A DNA stretch of 64,000 bases from contig CM034107.1 of assembly GCA_019914945.1 (NCBI GenBank), forward strand, positions 6,758,001 through 6,822,000. Direction: 5' to 3'. The translations under genes were made by a program, and so were the position numbers. Source of the DNA: Typha latifolia (Eukaryota > Streptophyta > Magnoliopsida > Poales > Typhaceae). Shown here piece by piece: positions 1 through 12,700 of the stretch; within the stretch, counting starts at the first letter, position 1; the number at the start of each line of letters is the position of its first letter. Below the pieces are notes generated by a model. It made no database searches. It was not told the origin of the DNA and worked only from the letters and a program-made list of their open reading frames with translations.

Positions 1-865
1 CAAATCATCAAAAGCATATTATACTCAATTCGAATGCATCACTCAAAATTACATTAATCTTGATTGATCATAACGATATGCATATGCAAGATGATCATAG
101 ATAACATGAACCAATCTTCTTAAACAAACTTTACTATATAAATAATGATGCAACATAGTAGTCAAACCGACTCAGTATAGAAATTTTGCACTTTTCGACT
201 TATTCTCCATAATACAGCAGGAATTTTTCCTGTATTTTTTTTTTTATTGAAACATATATGTGCAATGATGGCTTTCACACATGAGTAGGTAGCCCTTTTC
301 TTGAAATACAAATCAAACAATGTGCAAGAAGAAATTCACATATATCATTTTTTTATTAACATTTGCAAATAATGTACTGAGTCAAACTGGACTCGAAACA
401 AGACGGCTTTCACACTAACTCATTGCAGCCCTTTTCATTGATCTTTTATAAAAATATATTTGATAACTAAGCATGAGGTCAAACTGTGCAAATCAAAGTT
501 AATAGAGAGCTATTTAAAAAAAATATTCATGATATCATGCTCACTCAAGAATACACATACGTTATGAGGCATTAAAAAGTTATTATTATAGAAGTCGAGG
601 GAGTGACAAATTCAAAATTGAAACAATATACTACAAGATGACAAAATTGACTATAATAACTCACAATCAAGAGAAAAAACATATTTTTATGTCAAGAGGA
701 TATTATTGAATCTAGGAGTGCATCAAATTTTTTTTTTTTTTATAACAAAAAAACTCTCGACAAATCTAAAACTGAAACCAAAGAAAATTTCAGAGTAAAA
801 GAAAACAAAAAAAAAATGAAACAAAAGAAACTCGCAAACTAAAAAGAACACAAATCCCAATAAAA
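1..865 (-). other. 3' spacer of copia element, no gene seen
   Basis: AT-rich stretch following the stop codon of the copia pol gene when read on the - strand. It carries several A/T homopolymer runs and no coding potential. It has no match to the LTR at 5786-6838, so the 3' LTR must lie to the left of the window or be missing. Confidence 0.5.
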
Positions 866-3147
866 TCAGTCCAAAGCACAAATCCCTAAAGAAGTACGAA
901 GATACTCAAATCTCTGTAAATCCAAAGGTTTTGTAAACAAGTCACCCAACTGTTTCTCCGTCTCAACATGTTCTAGTGCTATTGTTTTGTCTTCAACTAA
1001 CTCGCGTATAAAATGATGTCGAATATCAATATGTTTTGTACGCGAGTGTTGAACAGGATTTTTCGATATATTAATAGCACTCATGTTGTCACAATAAAGC
1101 ACCATAGTATCTTGTTCAATGCCATAATCCTTGACCATCTGTTTCATCCATAGTAACTGAGAACAACAACTTCCTGCTGCAATGTACTCGGCCTTCGCAG
1201 TAGATAAAGATATCGAGTTTTGTTTCTTACTGTGCCATGCAACCAGATTGTTTCCAATATAAAAACATCCACCTGAAGTACTTTTTCTATCATCACATGA
1301 ACCTGCCCAATCAGAATCCGTGTATGCCGATATGATAGCACCCGAGTCATAAGTAAACCAGATACCTAAATCAATTGTGCCACTAACATATTTTATGATA
1401 CGTTTCACAGCAAACAAATGTGACTCCTTAGGTTCAGACTGAAACCTAGCACACACACCGACACTAAATGCAATGTCGGGTCTACTAGCCGTTAAGTACA
1501 AAAGGCTATCGATCATGCTCCTATACACTATCTGATCAACACTTTTTCCTGACATGTCCTTACCTAGTTTGGTAGTTGTACTCATAGGAGTTCTAGCATG
1601 TTTTGCATTTTCTAAACCAAATTTAGTCACAAGATCCTTAGCATACTTGGTTTGAGCGATAAAAATCCCTCTCTCCAATTGAGTAATTTGAAGCCCTAAA
1701 AAGAACTTCAACTCACCCATCATACTCATCTCAAAATGACTGTGCATGAGATCAGCAAACTCCTTAGCTAATAATTGACTCGTCGCCCCGAAGACAATGT
1801 CATCCACATATATTTGTGCCACAACTAAACTCTTGTTTTCACGTCTAATGAATAATGTCTTGTCCACTCCCCCTCGAGTGAACCCCGCATCCACTAAAAA
1901 GATGGTCAACTTCTCATACCAAGCTCTCGGAGCTTGTTTTAGCCCGTAAAGAGCCTTTTTCAATTTAAAAACATAAGAAGGAAATTTTTGATCTTCGAAA
2001 CCCTTAGGTTGTTCCACATAAACATCTTCATTCAGGATACCATTTAAGAAAGCACTTTTAACATCCATTTGAAACAATTTAAATTTTAAATGACAAGCAA
2101 TGGCAAGCAGTATACGAATAGACTCTAATCTAGCAACAGGTGCAAATGTCTCATCAAAATCTATACCCTCAACCTGAGTGTATCCCTGTGCTACTAGTCT
2201 GGCTTTATTTCGAACTATATTGCCATGTTCATCACTTTTATTTTTGTAAATCCACTTTGTTCCAATAACGTTCATATTCTTAGGTCTAGGAACTAAATAC
2301 CAAACATCATTCCTAGAAAATTGCTCTAATTCCTCATGCATAGCATTTACCCAAGAATCGTCTAACAATGCTTCTTTCACATTTTTAGGTTCAAAAGAAG
2401 ATGTATAACAAGTAAATGATACCTCACTTTGGATTTGTCGTCTTGTCTTAATTGGTCCATTCACGTCTCCGATCACTTGTGACAGTGGATGATTTGATTT
2501 CACTCTAGCAGATGGTTCCGGTACGTTGCAGTCATTTTTGTTCATTTCAACTTTGTCCTCGTCCTTATTCTCAATTTCCAGATCAAGCTCCTTTCCTATT
2601 TCTTCGTAATATGTATCTGCAGAAACAGAAATAGAAGTAGCTTTAGTTAAGTCAGTTGAGGATTCATCTATCATAACATTAGCAGATTCCATAACAGTAG
2701 AAGTTTCAAGGTTAAATACTCTGTAGGCTCTACTATTATTCGAGTACCCCAAAAAGATGCCTTCGCTACTTCTAGTGTCAAATTTAGTCAAATATTCTCG
2801 ATCACGCAAGATATAACATTTACTACCAAAAACTCGAAAATATTTAACACTAGGTTTCTTACCTTTCCAGATTTCATAAGCAGTCATATTTGTACCTGGT
2901 CTTAGATAAACACGATTTATTACATGTACCGTTTGTATTGACCGCCTCGCCCAAAACCTTTGAGTAACATTTTTAGCATGAAGCATAACCCTAGCCATTT
3001 CCTGCACAACTCGGTTTTTTCTTTCAACAATCCCGTTCTGTTGTGGAGTTATAGGAGCTGAAAACTCATGTTGAATACCAAGAGAATCGCAAAATATAGA
3101 AAAATTTTCATTTTCAAATTCTCTACCATGATCAGAACGAATCCTAA
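866..3147 (-). pseudogene. copia pol: integrase end, reverse transcriptase, RNase H
   Basis: Continuation of the polyprotein after the frameshift; an open frame runs from 3007 to 866. The first part completes the integrase core (SDHG...EF motif and the downstream NG-VERKN region). The copia reverse transcriptase follows ([15 protein letters not shown], active site YVDDIVFG near 1800). RNase H comes last (SRPDIAF, DSDWAGS, AEYIAA, ending DLFTKPL). Reverse transcriptase and RNase H motifs look intact, so only the frameshift obviously disables the polyprotein. Several open frames on the + strand here are antisense shadows. Confidence 0.85.
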
Positions 3148-5736
3148 CTAGGGTTGTAGATTTTTCATTCTCGCAATTTTAAGCACAAGTGATTTAAAAA
3201 CTTCAAAGGTTTCAGACTTCTCACGTAGAAAGGCAACCCAGGTATATCTGGAGTAATCATCGACCATTAAGAATATATAGCGTTTACCTCCAAGACTTTC
3301 GGTTTTTGTTGGACCCATCAAGTCCATGTGAACTAATTGTAGCACACGGTCAGTGGTAGCTGCATTTACCTTCTTGTGTGAGATACGAATTTGTTTTCCA
3401 ATTTGACACGAACCGCACACTCTTTTTGACATTTCCTTTATCTTAGGTATTCCTCTTACCACTTCATGTTTGGACAGAGTAAATAATTCCTTGTGATTCA
3501 CATGTCCAAGACGTTGATGCCAGAGATCTGCAATGTCGAAAGACGCACTGTTACATTTCAGTTTATGTGAAGTTCCAACGACATAGCAATTATCAGATGT
3601 TCTAGATCCATAACATATAACATTACCATCATGATCTAGAACAGTACAATCATTTTTGGAGAATTTTACCTCATAATCTTCATCACAAAATTGACTGATG
3701 CTCAGTAGATTAGCTTTCAAGCCCTTAACATAAAGAACATTTTCGAGACTAGGAATCCCTAGAGTACTTACCTTTCCTTTACCTATTACCTTTGATGAAT
3801 TACCATCTCCGAATGTCACAACTCCCCCTTCATGTTTTTCAAGATTAGAAAATAACGACTTGTCACCCGACATATGTCTTGAACAGCCACTGTCTAAATA
3901 CCATAAATCAGAATTTAAAGCTTTCAAGGCTGTATGCACAACATAACATTTCAAATCACTTTTCTTGACCCATATGGTTTTTGTTTTCATTCCATAAATG
4001 AAAGCAGTTCTAGGTTTTTGCAAAAATTTACAATGAGGTCGAATATGCCCTAGAATGCCGCAATGATAGCATGTCGGAACAAACCCTTTTCTACTCACCT
4101 TTTGTTGAGGAGTGTGACTAAAGTTTACCTTTGGTGCCGTCAAAGATTCACCAGTTTGTAGATTCATCTTCAATTTTGAAGGATTCATCCAGGATTGCTT
4201 TGAAAATACGATTGATGGCTTCAGGTATTCTTCCTTTTGTATACCTGCAGAAACAAAAATAGTTTTATTATTATTTGAATTACCAGTATATCCAACACCA
4301 TACCTGTCTTTTCCAGAGATCTGAGCTTTTAGAATCTCGTCCAGTTTGTTCTTCCCTTTTAGAAAAGTAACTTCCTTATGCAATCGCTCTAGTTCAATTT
4401 CATCAGCCTTCATTTTATTTTTTGCATTGTCAAGTTGTTCAGAAAGGTCTTTGACACGTTCAAGCTCCAATTTGTACTTCTCCTCAAATTGAATTCTTTC
4501 TGGTTCAATTTCCTTGAGTCGTTGAAGTAGTCTAAGATTGCTTTTCTTGAGTTTAAACGACTCCAGGTACAAGTCATTATATGCCTTTTGAATTTCAGAT
4601 TCATCTTCCTCAGCCGGTAGCATATCAAGATCATCTGTACTATTAGTATCATCAACAGAGTCAGTATTAAGCAGAGAAGAGGCAAAGGCTACAAAGTTTT
4701 CTTCGTCTTTATCAGAATCATCATTAGATTCATCTGAATCATCCCAAGTAACTTTCATAGCTTTGCCCTTTCTCTTAAGACGATTAGGGCATTCTTGTGC
4801 GATGTGTCCAAAACCAGAACATTCAAAACATTGAACTTTATTTTCAGAATTCTTATTTTTCTGTTTGACATTGTTGTTGCTACCACCTGTATTCGAAGTC
4901 ACAGTATTCTTCTTTTTCAAACAAGTTTTATTTTTTTCAAACTTTTCAGTATTCAACTTATTTGGCTTCCGAAAGAATTTATTAAACTTTTTGACAAACA
5001 TAGCCAACATCTCAACATCTAAATCACCTTCATCTTCAGACTCCTCTAAATTTTGTTCAACAGTGGATAGAGCTATCCCTTTGGACTTCCTCGGTTTTGA
5101 AAGACTGGACTCAAATGTTTGTAGATTTCCTACCAATTGTTCAACTTTCATAGAATCAATGTCCTTACTTTCCTCAATAGCTGTGACTTTCGCCTGAAAC
5201 CTTTCTGGAAGAGACCTAAGGATCTTACGGACAATTCTATTTTCAGGAATTTTCTCTCCTAGGTTGAAACTGGAATTGACTATATCACTTAACTTTGCAT
5301 AGAACTCATCAAATGTTTCATTCTCCTCCATACGTAGGGTTTCAAAATTAGTAGTCAACCTCTGAAGTTTCGAAAGTTTTACAGCCATAGTACCTTCATG
5401 AGTTGTTTCTAAGATCATCCAAGCTTGTTTTGCTATTTCACAAGTAGATATTCTTCTAAATTCTTCCGAGGAAACACAACTAAAAATTGCATTTATTGCT
5501 TTGCTATTCCAGCCAACTTTTCCATAATCTGTTTTATCCCATGACTCAATCGATTTCTCAACTAACTCATCATTCACCATGTACATTGGTGGACTCCAAC
5601 CGTTCACAATGGCCATCCATACTCTCTCATCTATAGACTTCAAATAAGCTCTCATCCTAGCTTTCCAATATCCATAATTTGATCCATCTAGAATAGGAGG
5701 TCTAATAGATAATGGTCCATCTCTATGAAAATCCAT
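3148..5736 (-). pseudogene. copia gag, protease and first part of integrase
   Basis: Start taken as the ATG at 5736, 36 nt inside the primer-binding site; in-frame codons upstream lie within that site and are not a plausible start. An N-terminal gag domain is followed by a CX2CX4HX4C zinc knuckle near 4830-4790, a charged coiled-coil-like stretch (about 4580-4340) and a second CX2CX4HX4C knuckle near 4075-4030. Next come the aspartic protease motif DSGCSRH near 3890, the pre-integrase HHCC domain (GHV...CGSCQ) and the start of the integrase core (MDLMGP, VDDYSRY). The frame ends prematurely at about 3148. The homologous integrase continues in another frame from about 3150, consistent with loss of one base. 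The product would package RNA and process and integrate the element. Confidence 0.85.
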
Positions 5737-5771
5737 GCCTAATAGATCTCTCTCAAAGGGTGAGAGAACCC

Positions 5772-5783
5772 GCTCTGATACCA
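5772..5783 (-). promoter_or_regulatory. primer-binding site, initiator-Met tRNA
   Basis: On the - strand this reads TGGTATCAGAGC, complementary to the 3' end of plant initiator-Met tRNA. It lies 2 nt inside the LTR end and primes minus-strand DNA synthesis. Confidence 0.9.
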
Positions 5784-5785
5784 AT

Positions 5786-6838
5786 TGAAAAAACCCCTAG
5801 ACACACGTATGTATCTAAACACTAGGCAATGATCTCGCTCGTTCGCTTAAGTAAAAGATCGAAGAAATATAAAGAACGAAAGTAGAGATGAACACCAAGA
5901 TTTTAACGTGGAAAACCTAAACGGTAAAAAACCACGGATCCAAACTCGGATCAAAACCAATCACTATGATAGTAGCAGTTACAAGACTGACTCACAAAAC
6001 AACCCGTCGATCCAAACGACTTTGTTCCTCTCAGTCTTGATCGCTAGAACCCACGATTCACTACTTCTTGTGATTGAAGTCCAATCTCAGTAACCCTCGA
6101 GATTGATCTTTCGTCTAGATAGCCCTTAAGACGAAAGATTAAGATTTGTAGATGCGAAGGGCCTTGTTTTGTTGAAGAACCGATGTAGCCTCCAAAAAGT
6201 CTCCTTGAATAATCTTCTTCAACGCCCTTTGAGTTAGGGCAACACTATCCTTATATATGATCTCCAAGATATTGCCAAATCCAAGTAATATTCGTACTCA
6301 CGAAAATCCAATAAATTGCAAACTTCATAGGTGCGTTCGAACGCGCCCGAGTGCGTTCGAACGGCCTAACTTAATCTCACTTGCGTTCGAACGGGCCCAA
6401 GTGCGTTCGAACGCGACGGCTTGGATTCTTCGGGTTGCGTTCGAACGCGTTTGTGAACGCTGCTCTCGGCCTCGTGTGAACGCAGCACCGCGTTCGAACG
6501 CGTTTGTGAACGCGGCTCTGCGTGCCGTGTGAACGCAGCACCGCGTTCGAACGCGTTTGTGAACGCGGCTCGTCTGTGTGAACGCAGTGCCGCGTTCGAA
6601 CGCGTTTGTGAACGCGGCTCTCTGTCTGTGTGAACGCAGTGCCCGCGTTCGAACGCGCTTGTGAACGCAGCCGCGTTCGAACGCGCTTGTGAACGCGGCT
6701 GAGAACGCGATGGCTTTTCTCCAATGATCTTGAAATTTTTCACACCAGTGATATTCTAGACTTGTGTAAAGCTCATATACATGAAAAAATACACTTAAAA
6801 TATTTTGTACACAATTGCCAACATATAAAAACCTAACA
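5786..6838 (-). repeat. 5' LTR of the copia element
   Basis: Begins TGTTAGG at 6838 and ends TTTTCA at 5786, directly before the primer-binding site. A TATA-like TATATAAG lies at 6257-6250. The U3 part holds a long array of GTTCGAACG motifs (6331-6715). A homologous LTR of 878 bp lies at 33859-34736; this one is 1053 bp, mainly because its array is longer and built from different units. Confidence 0.85.
6331..6715 (-). repeat. U3 array of GCGTTCGAACGC palindromes, about 53-bp units
   Basis: About ten GTTCGAACG cores. The regular part has cores at 6439, 6492, 6545, 6594, 6647 and 6675, mostly 53 bp apart, separated by TTTGTGAACGC and GTGTGAACGCAG spacers. It is CpG-rich in an AT-rich setting. 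It sits upstream of the LTR TATA box in the direction of element transcription, so it is a candidate enhancer. Confidence 0.85.
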
Positions 6839-7148
6839 ACAATTATTAACCCTAATTCTAGTGGACTCCCGTCGATCGCTTTTGAACACGCCCGACCACG
6901 TTCGAATCCAGAAAAGACGTTCACTGTCGATGCGAACTGATGTAGGCCTTCACACGCGGGCATTCTAACGCGCCCGACCGTGTTCGAACGCATATTTCAC
7001 TTTTTTTATTTTTGCGAACTAATGTAGACGTTCACAAAGGCATTCAAGCGCGCCCCCTCTTCCGCATTCGAACGCGACCTACAAAAAATTTATTTTAATG
7101 AAAATAAATAATTAATGCAATAAAAAAAGACTCTAACTAGGTGTATCA
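6839..7148 (-). repeat. gypsy-type LTR fragment (TGATACACC family)
   Basis: Read on the - strand it starts TGATACACC at 7148 and closely follows the LTR fragment at 54476-54737. It includes several degenerate GTTCGAACG motifs (6885-7072). It is broken at 6838 by the copia LTR; its remaining part should lie left of the window. Confidence 0.7.
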
Positions 7149-7575
7149 AGATGATAATTTGTATAGAAATTGAGTTGTATCATTGTTTGTTATATTTGTA
7201 CTTTATTGTATCAGATGGTGATTTGTACAATACATGTCAGATTATAGTGTACTCATGTATCAGTTATTTTAGTTGTATCTTGATAGTTTGTCATAGCCTA
7301 TGTGGTCTTTGCTAGATTATGTGGTGGTCTAGTGTATATTATCGTGTACTTGAATATTCATATGTTAATATGTTTATTTAGTTAATAATATAATTTGTTT
7401 GATGATGGATTATGTGAGCATGGATATGTTACAGGTTTATCTTGATGATATCATGATTTATTTTGTAATTGAGTATGTGAGCACAAGGGTGTATCTATGC
7501 ATGATGGGCCCTGCCCATCCTGTCGCGTGCACCGTGTGGGCGAGCACGTGCCCGTGCTGAAGCAGGGGCGTTACA
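7149..7575 (-). repeat. fragment of the 3-kb TGTAAC-type LTR
   Basis: Begins TGTAACGCCCC at 7575 on the - strand and matches the first 430 bp or so of the large solo LTR at 41540, including the GC-rich CACGTGC-containing head and the following AT-rich text. It is truncated where the gypsy LTR at 7148 begins. Confidence 0.7.
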
Positions 7576-7870
7576 ATAATCGTGTTGTTTGGACGTGATA
7601 CAATTTAAATTAGAATTATGTCTGAGTCAAAATTAAGTATCTGAATTACAAGAATTTATAGTATGCACAGTTTAGGAAAAATTATCAGAAGATATTCTTG
7701 CTACGTCCAAAAATCATAAAAAAGGATGAATTAGATCGTTTTCTTATTCAAATTTTCTTCCGATTTGGAATCTATCTATGGCAGAAGGAAGTTACAATTG
7801 AGAGAGAGAGTTGGAGGAGATAGGTTTAACTTTTTATTTCTTATTCTATTTAGGACACTTATATTATTCT

Positions 7871-8400
7871 CTAGGGCTTTTCACAAATCACACCTTACAT
7901 TTTACCTATTTTGTGATTCACGCTCCGTCTTTGAGGATTTTATAATTTGACCCTTCCTTTTCTATTATAATTCTCATATAACACCCTAGGTTAACTTAGA
8001 CAGTACTAGAAAATAAAAATTTCGTTATAACATATAAAATAATTTATAATTACCTAAATTACCCATGTCTTCTCAAAAAAGAAGAAGAAGAAGAAGAAGA
8101 GGAGGAGGAGGAGGAGGAGGAGGAAGGGGGTGGGGGGGGAGGGGAAGACGAAGAAAGGTGGTGGTGGCGGCAATAATGACGACGAAAGAGGTAGGTGACA
8201 AAGATGGTGGAGGTAGAGGAGGGAGGGAGGGAGAATGGTAGGGGGTATTTTAGTAATTTAACTAATGTTAGTTAATTAAAATTACGTCAGGGTGTTAAAT
8301 GAGAATTATAGAGAAAAAAAATAGTTGGGTTATAAAATCCTTAAAGACGAGTGTGAATCACAAAATAGGTAAAATATAGTAACTATAATTTGAAAAAATT
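7871..8400. mobile_element. MITE-like foldback element with about 110-bp inverted arms
   Basis: The left arm (about 7880-7985) and the reverse complement of the right arm (about 8290-8390) share long stretches such as TTTTACCTATTTTGTGATTC and TATAATTCTCAT. The loop carries a purine microsatellite (GAA/GGA, 8079-8130). Exact ends and a target duplication are not resolved. The superfamily is uncertain; long-TIR Mutator-like MITE is one option. Confidence 0.6.
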
Positions 8401-8839
8401 CGTGTTATCTATAAATAGATCCTTATAATTATATCTTAGGCATGCTTATTAAATTTAATTGACTTTTTAAGTTTCTTTGTCGTGTTACACGTGAACTCTT
8501 GAAATGCAAAAGAAAATCTAATATAAAAATCGTAAAATACATCCAGCTTTGTCATGGGCTTCAACCAAATATAGAAGCAACCTCTGCTTTATTCTTTAAG
8601 CAATGCTTAGAAGCAGCAACTAACCGCTTAGCAAGACAGGATACCTCACGTAGGCCACGCTCTGCCACACGAAGAGAGAGTGACGTGTGGTAGCCCAATA
8701 AATTCTACTTTGGTTCCCCACTTATTGCACGACCAATTGTTACGGTCATATACAAATGACATGTCATACTTTCACTACTTATAAGTAATACTTATGCCTT
8801 GCTTACTTTACAAATTTGATCAATTTTTAAAAATAAATA

Positions 8840-9200
8840 TTTCTTTTTATTATTCTCAAAATAAAATTTTTATTCTAAAAATAATTATGCTTATGTTCAA
8901 TTGTATTATAAAATAAGAGTGTAATAATTACTTGTAGTATAAAGTGAAGAACAAGGCAAGAAAAATATATTTTATTTTTTATAAAATTATCATGAATTTT
9001 TTTTGATTTGATATAAATTAAGTTGATCGGATAGAAAAGAGTAAACTAGTAATTTAGCTAGCATGTAGTATAAGATGTGATTTGATGAATAATATTTATA
9101 TTCTAAAATAACATTATTATGATGTTTAGCTATTATTCTAGAATAAGAAAAAAATTATTTCTGAAGTGAAAATTTATTTTTTCTAAAATAATAAGCCAAA
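8840..9200 (-). mobile_element. AT-rich repeat related to the Tourist-like MITE at 15814
   Basis: Its reverse complement resembles 15840-16150 in intron 4, with shared blocks such as TAGCTAAACATCATAATAA-like and ATTACACTCTTATT text. The termini are not recognisable here, so it is a partial or diverged copy. Confidence 0.5.
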
Positions 9201-9727
9201 AAGAATGGTGTCAGATTAAATCTTAGTAGCATAGAGTTAGTATATATATTTTCAATAATCGATATATATATTTATTATAATAAGAAATACATAATTTATA
9301 AACACATTAGCTTATTATAAGTTAAATAACTAAATATAATTAAACTGTAAAAGTCCAAAACCGAAACTAAAGTTCGGTCAGGAGAACCAACCACAGGTAT
9401 TTTTTTAATCATTATACGAGGAGGATAGGATGTACATAGAAATAGATAAAAATTCAAGTGACCACGAATCAATTCGAACGTACGTTTTGATTTACATATT
9501 GCAGTTGGAAAAGATTCCACCCGTTCCCTAATCTATTCTATCAATCCAACGCTCAATCGCGGGCCTCGTTTGGAAAGTTGGGGAGAGGAAGGATTCGTTC
9601 CCTCCTTAAATAAATTACAAGCAGACGCCGTAGGAGATGCTTCCCCTGTCCCCTCTTCCTATCGTTATTGGGCCTCCTCTACTCTTCTCGTTAGGGTTTC
9701 TCTCTCCTCCCTTTTCTCTCGTTCCCA

Positions 9728-9787
9728 ATGGCGTTGTTGGCGCTGAAAGAGCAGCTCAATGTACTGCTCAATTCCATGTTCTTAGAG
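9728..9787 (+). CDS. AHP: AHP exon 1
   Basis: Codons 1-20, from ATG to a GAG codon followed by the donor GTACG. Intron 1 is 174 bp and phase 0. Confidence 0.9.
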
Positions 9788-12700
9788 GTACGTTTTCTGA
9801 TGTCTTGCGGAAAGGAACTTCCTTTTTCCACCTGGGCCTGTTGTGGGATCGTTATTTATTTACTTGGACGATGAAGAACTTAAGTTTAGAGATTAAAATT
9901 GGATGTTCTTACACTTTTTTCGGGGCTTGTTCATGATAAAAAGAAAACCTTTGTTCCTCAGGGGTTGCTGGATCAGCAGTTCCAGCAGCTTCAGATGCTG
10001 CAAGATGGGAGTAGTCCCGGATTTGTTGCGGAAGTGATTACCTTGTTCTGCGAGGACTCTGAGAGGATACTGACGGAACTGAGCAAATTGCTGTATTTCC
10101 AATCTTCTTTCAAGTTTCTTGCTTTCTTCACAATTTATTGAATGGGGACATTTTATTACTTATCTTTGTTCAGCGAACAACAAGTCGTCGATTACCAAAA
10201 GGTGGACGCTTACGTCCACCAGTTGAAAGGAAGCAGCGCAAGGTGCTTGTCGGTTTTTTTTTTTTTTTTTTGGAGGGGGTTAAATATAATTTGGTATACT
10301 ATTATGCTTTTTTCCTGATAAGACTCAAGATACATTTAGCTCTCTTCTTTGGTTACTATGAATTTGAATTTGTTGGCTCTCTATTTTTCTTTCCGTTTAA
10401 CCGGTAGCTGATGTGCAAAATCATTTATTCAGTAAAGTTAAAAGGGATTTTTCGTTTCCAAGTTTTCTGAAGATCTTTTTTCATAATTCAAATGCATTAA
10501 AGGAGTCTAGAAATTGTGTTTAAACCCGTACGAAATTAGCATTTTCTATCATCACTTTTAATTGTGGTTTATATATATTATGATCTGTAGTTCCACTATG
10601 CAATAGGTTGAAACATATGGTACTAAAATGCTCAGGGCTGACATTTCTCTAGCATGCTGTAACTATATGTTATTCTGGTTGCATAAGTCAATACTGTCTC
10701 AATCTTAGCATACCTGTGCATATGCACCAACATTATCTTCCAGAATCTAGTCTGTATTACCTATATATACCCTTTTGTGCTCATTTTTGTTTTCATGTTT
10801 TCTTTTTTGTTGAAAATTTCTTCAATCATGCTGATACAAATTTTTTTGTCAGTGTGGGTGCTCAAAATGTGAAATTAGCCTGCGCTCAATTCCGTCAATT
10901 CTATGAAGAGAATAATAAAGAAGGGTCAGTATCATGCTAGTCTTTTAAGTTAAAGACTTTGTAATTCACTTGTAATATTTCTTGTTATTTGCATTCCCAA
11001 ACATTGTTTTACCTTTTCCTCCAAGTTCAAAAGTTAGCGACTTATCTGTTAATACATTTACAATTGCGTATGAGGCGGTTTATACCCAATATATCATTTT
11101 CCCAAACTTTTATTATATTTCAGCCAATATATGCAGCTTTCTAAGCTATGCAAACTCCTTTTGAAAACCCTTTCCTAGATAGTGAACTATATGTTCCAAG
11201 TTCACATTAAATTGCATTATATCATTGTCTAAATAGTAAAGATTTAAGTGTCGCTTAGTGCTATTGTGTGCTAGAAGATCTTGTACTAACAAGGTGCCGA
11301 CATGAAAAGACTTCGTTGTTTTACATCATGTTAATTGTATCTAGTCTATGTTTCCACTTAGGCCTTATATTAGGCATAGCGGACATACAAATTCGGAAGC
11401 ATGGATCATCGTTGTCTAGGGAGGAAGCATTGGGTGGAGAAGAACTTTTTTTATTTTATTTTATGAATCTATCTGATTCAAAAGGGAAGAATTATTTTAT
11501 TTTATTTTGGTACATCTCTTTCAATTTTAATTGTATACTGTGTATTGGCTTTAGTGTACTTTCTCCTAGACTCGTTGTTTGGGAAGATATAAATCTTTGA
11601 TATGTATGAGCAACGATTTAGTCTTAATTGCCAATGACATAGAAGTCTATGATTTGTGTTATTTGGAAAGTACAATCTACTGAAGTAAGGACCTATTTTG
11701 AGCAATATCAAGAATGACAGTGTCTAACATGAGTTTTTTGTTGCGGTTATTGATTTACATATAGATTGAACATGATTAAACTGCTCCAAAATTGTATCAT
11801 TTTCTATCTTTGTTTTAAAACAATAAGATAATTCCTGGCATGTGCATTCGAACGCAAGTGGAGGGTGTTCGAACGCGACGTTTGAACGCCTTATTCAGAT
11901 TAGCACATACAGAACCCTGTTTTGGGGCGTTTGAACATCTGAACAACGTTCACATATGTAGAGCATGGTTTTTGGCCGTTCAAACGCGATCGAACCAGAG
12001 CCCTGTTTTTAGCTGCTCAAACGCGATCGAGGGCGTTCGAATACGCATCGGATAAGTTGTTTCGTATTAGGATTTGTTTAGGGTTTTTTGGATGATTGGC
12101 TAACCTCCAAATATGTAGAAAAACAACCATCTTAGAATTATTGAAGATTGAACTTGGTTTTGTTTCTAGGCTTGAGCCAACATTTCCCTCCTTCCTTCCC
12201 CTCAGTATCCAACCCAAGTTTCTGTCTATGGCCGAGGTTAATCCTCTGTCTCTTCTCCTTCCATACTCTAGTGACCAGCCATACCTAGAAGCTTCCTTCT
12301 CCCACCTTATATTGTTCAAGGTGTATTAATCCATCCACTATAGCCATCATCATTTCCCAAACCTTAACCATAACATCCACGTCTATCCCGTCACCTCTTG
12401 ACTTTTGGTCATTATTCCTTTCATAACTTTTGATCTATTAGCCTGATCAATGAGATTCTAGTTGCGTTGAATTCCTAACTTCTTGAGGAATAACATATCC
12501 AAATTTTATATTGTTCCAATGGTTGAATCGATCCCTATTGCCTTTGCAAGTTCCGTATTGAGTTTTATGTAAATTAGCAAATCGAATAAATAATCATCTT
12601 TCTCGAGGGCAAACGTAACATTATCTTTATATTACTCTCATCATCAATCAACATTGTATTATTAAAATACTCGGTACCAAATATCAAGGTTCCAAAAATC

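Larger units (their letters stand above)
1..6838 (-). mobile_element. Ty1/copia LTR retrotransposon, 5' LTR to pol, cut by window edge
   Basis: Order on the - strand: 5' LTR (6838 to 5786), primer-binding site, long gag, protease, integrase, reverse transcriptase, RNase H, long 3' spacer. Integrase before reverse transcriptase defines the copia superfamily. The large gag with a coiled-coil stretch and two zinc knuckles resembles the SIRE/Maximus lineage, but that assignment is tentative. A single frameshift around 3147 makes this copy non-autonomous. It is inserted into an older gypsy LTR that resumes at 6839. Confidence 0.85.
7576..9727. other. intergenic region upstream of AHP
   Basis: AT-rich, with no convincing gene. 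It holds a long-TIR MITE (about 7871-8400) and an AT-rich repeat copy (about 8840-9200). The last 250 bp before 9728 become pyrimidine-rich and should contain the AHP promoter and 5' UTR; I see no clear TATA box at the expected distance. Confidence 0.5.

Noticed and set aside
4865..5197. + strand frames inside copia gag
   Set aside because: Antisense shadows of the gag gene, also seen at 35325-35795 opposite the related fragment.
6331..6715. CRISPR-like regular repeat
   Set aside because: Repeats sit inside plant LTR U3 regions, spacers are themselves repetitive and there are no cas genes.
6325..6993. Repetitive 222-codon frame on the - strand
   Set aside because: It reads through the GTTCGAACG array and LTR text. 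Three frames are open over the array because of its unit structure, not because of coding.
8079..8130. GGA-rich tract as a possible G-quadruplex regulator
   Set aside because: It is a simple purine microsatellite in a MITE loop; nothing links it to a gene.
9637..9936. Single-exon gene starting upstream of AHP
   Set aside because: The frame runs through AHP exon 1 out of frame and into intron 1; the spliced AHP model explains the conserved sequence.
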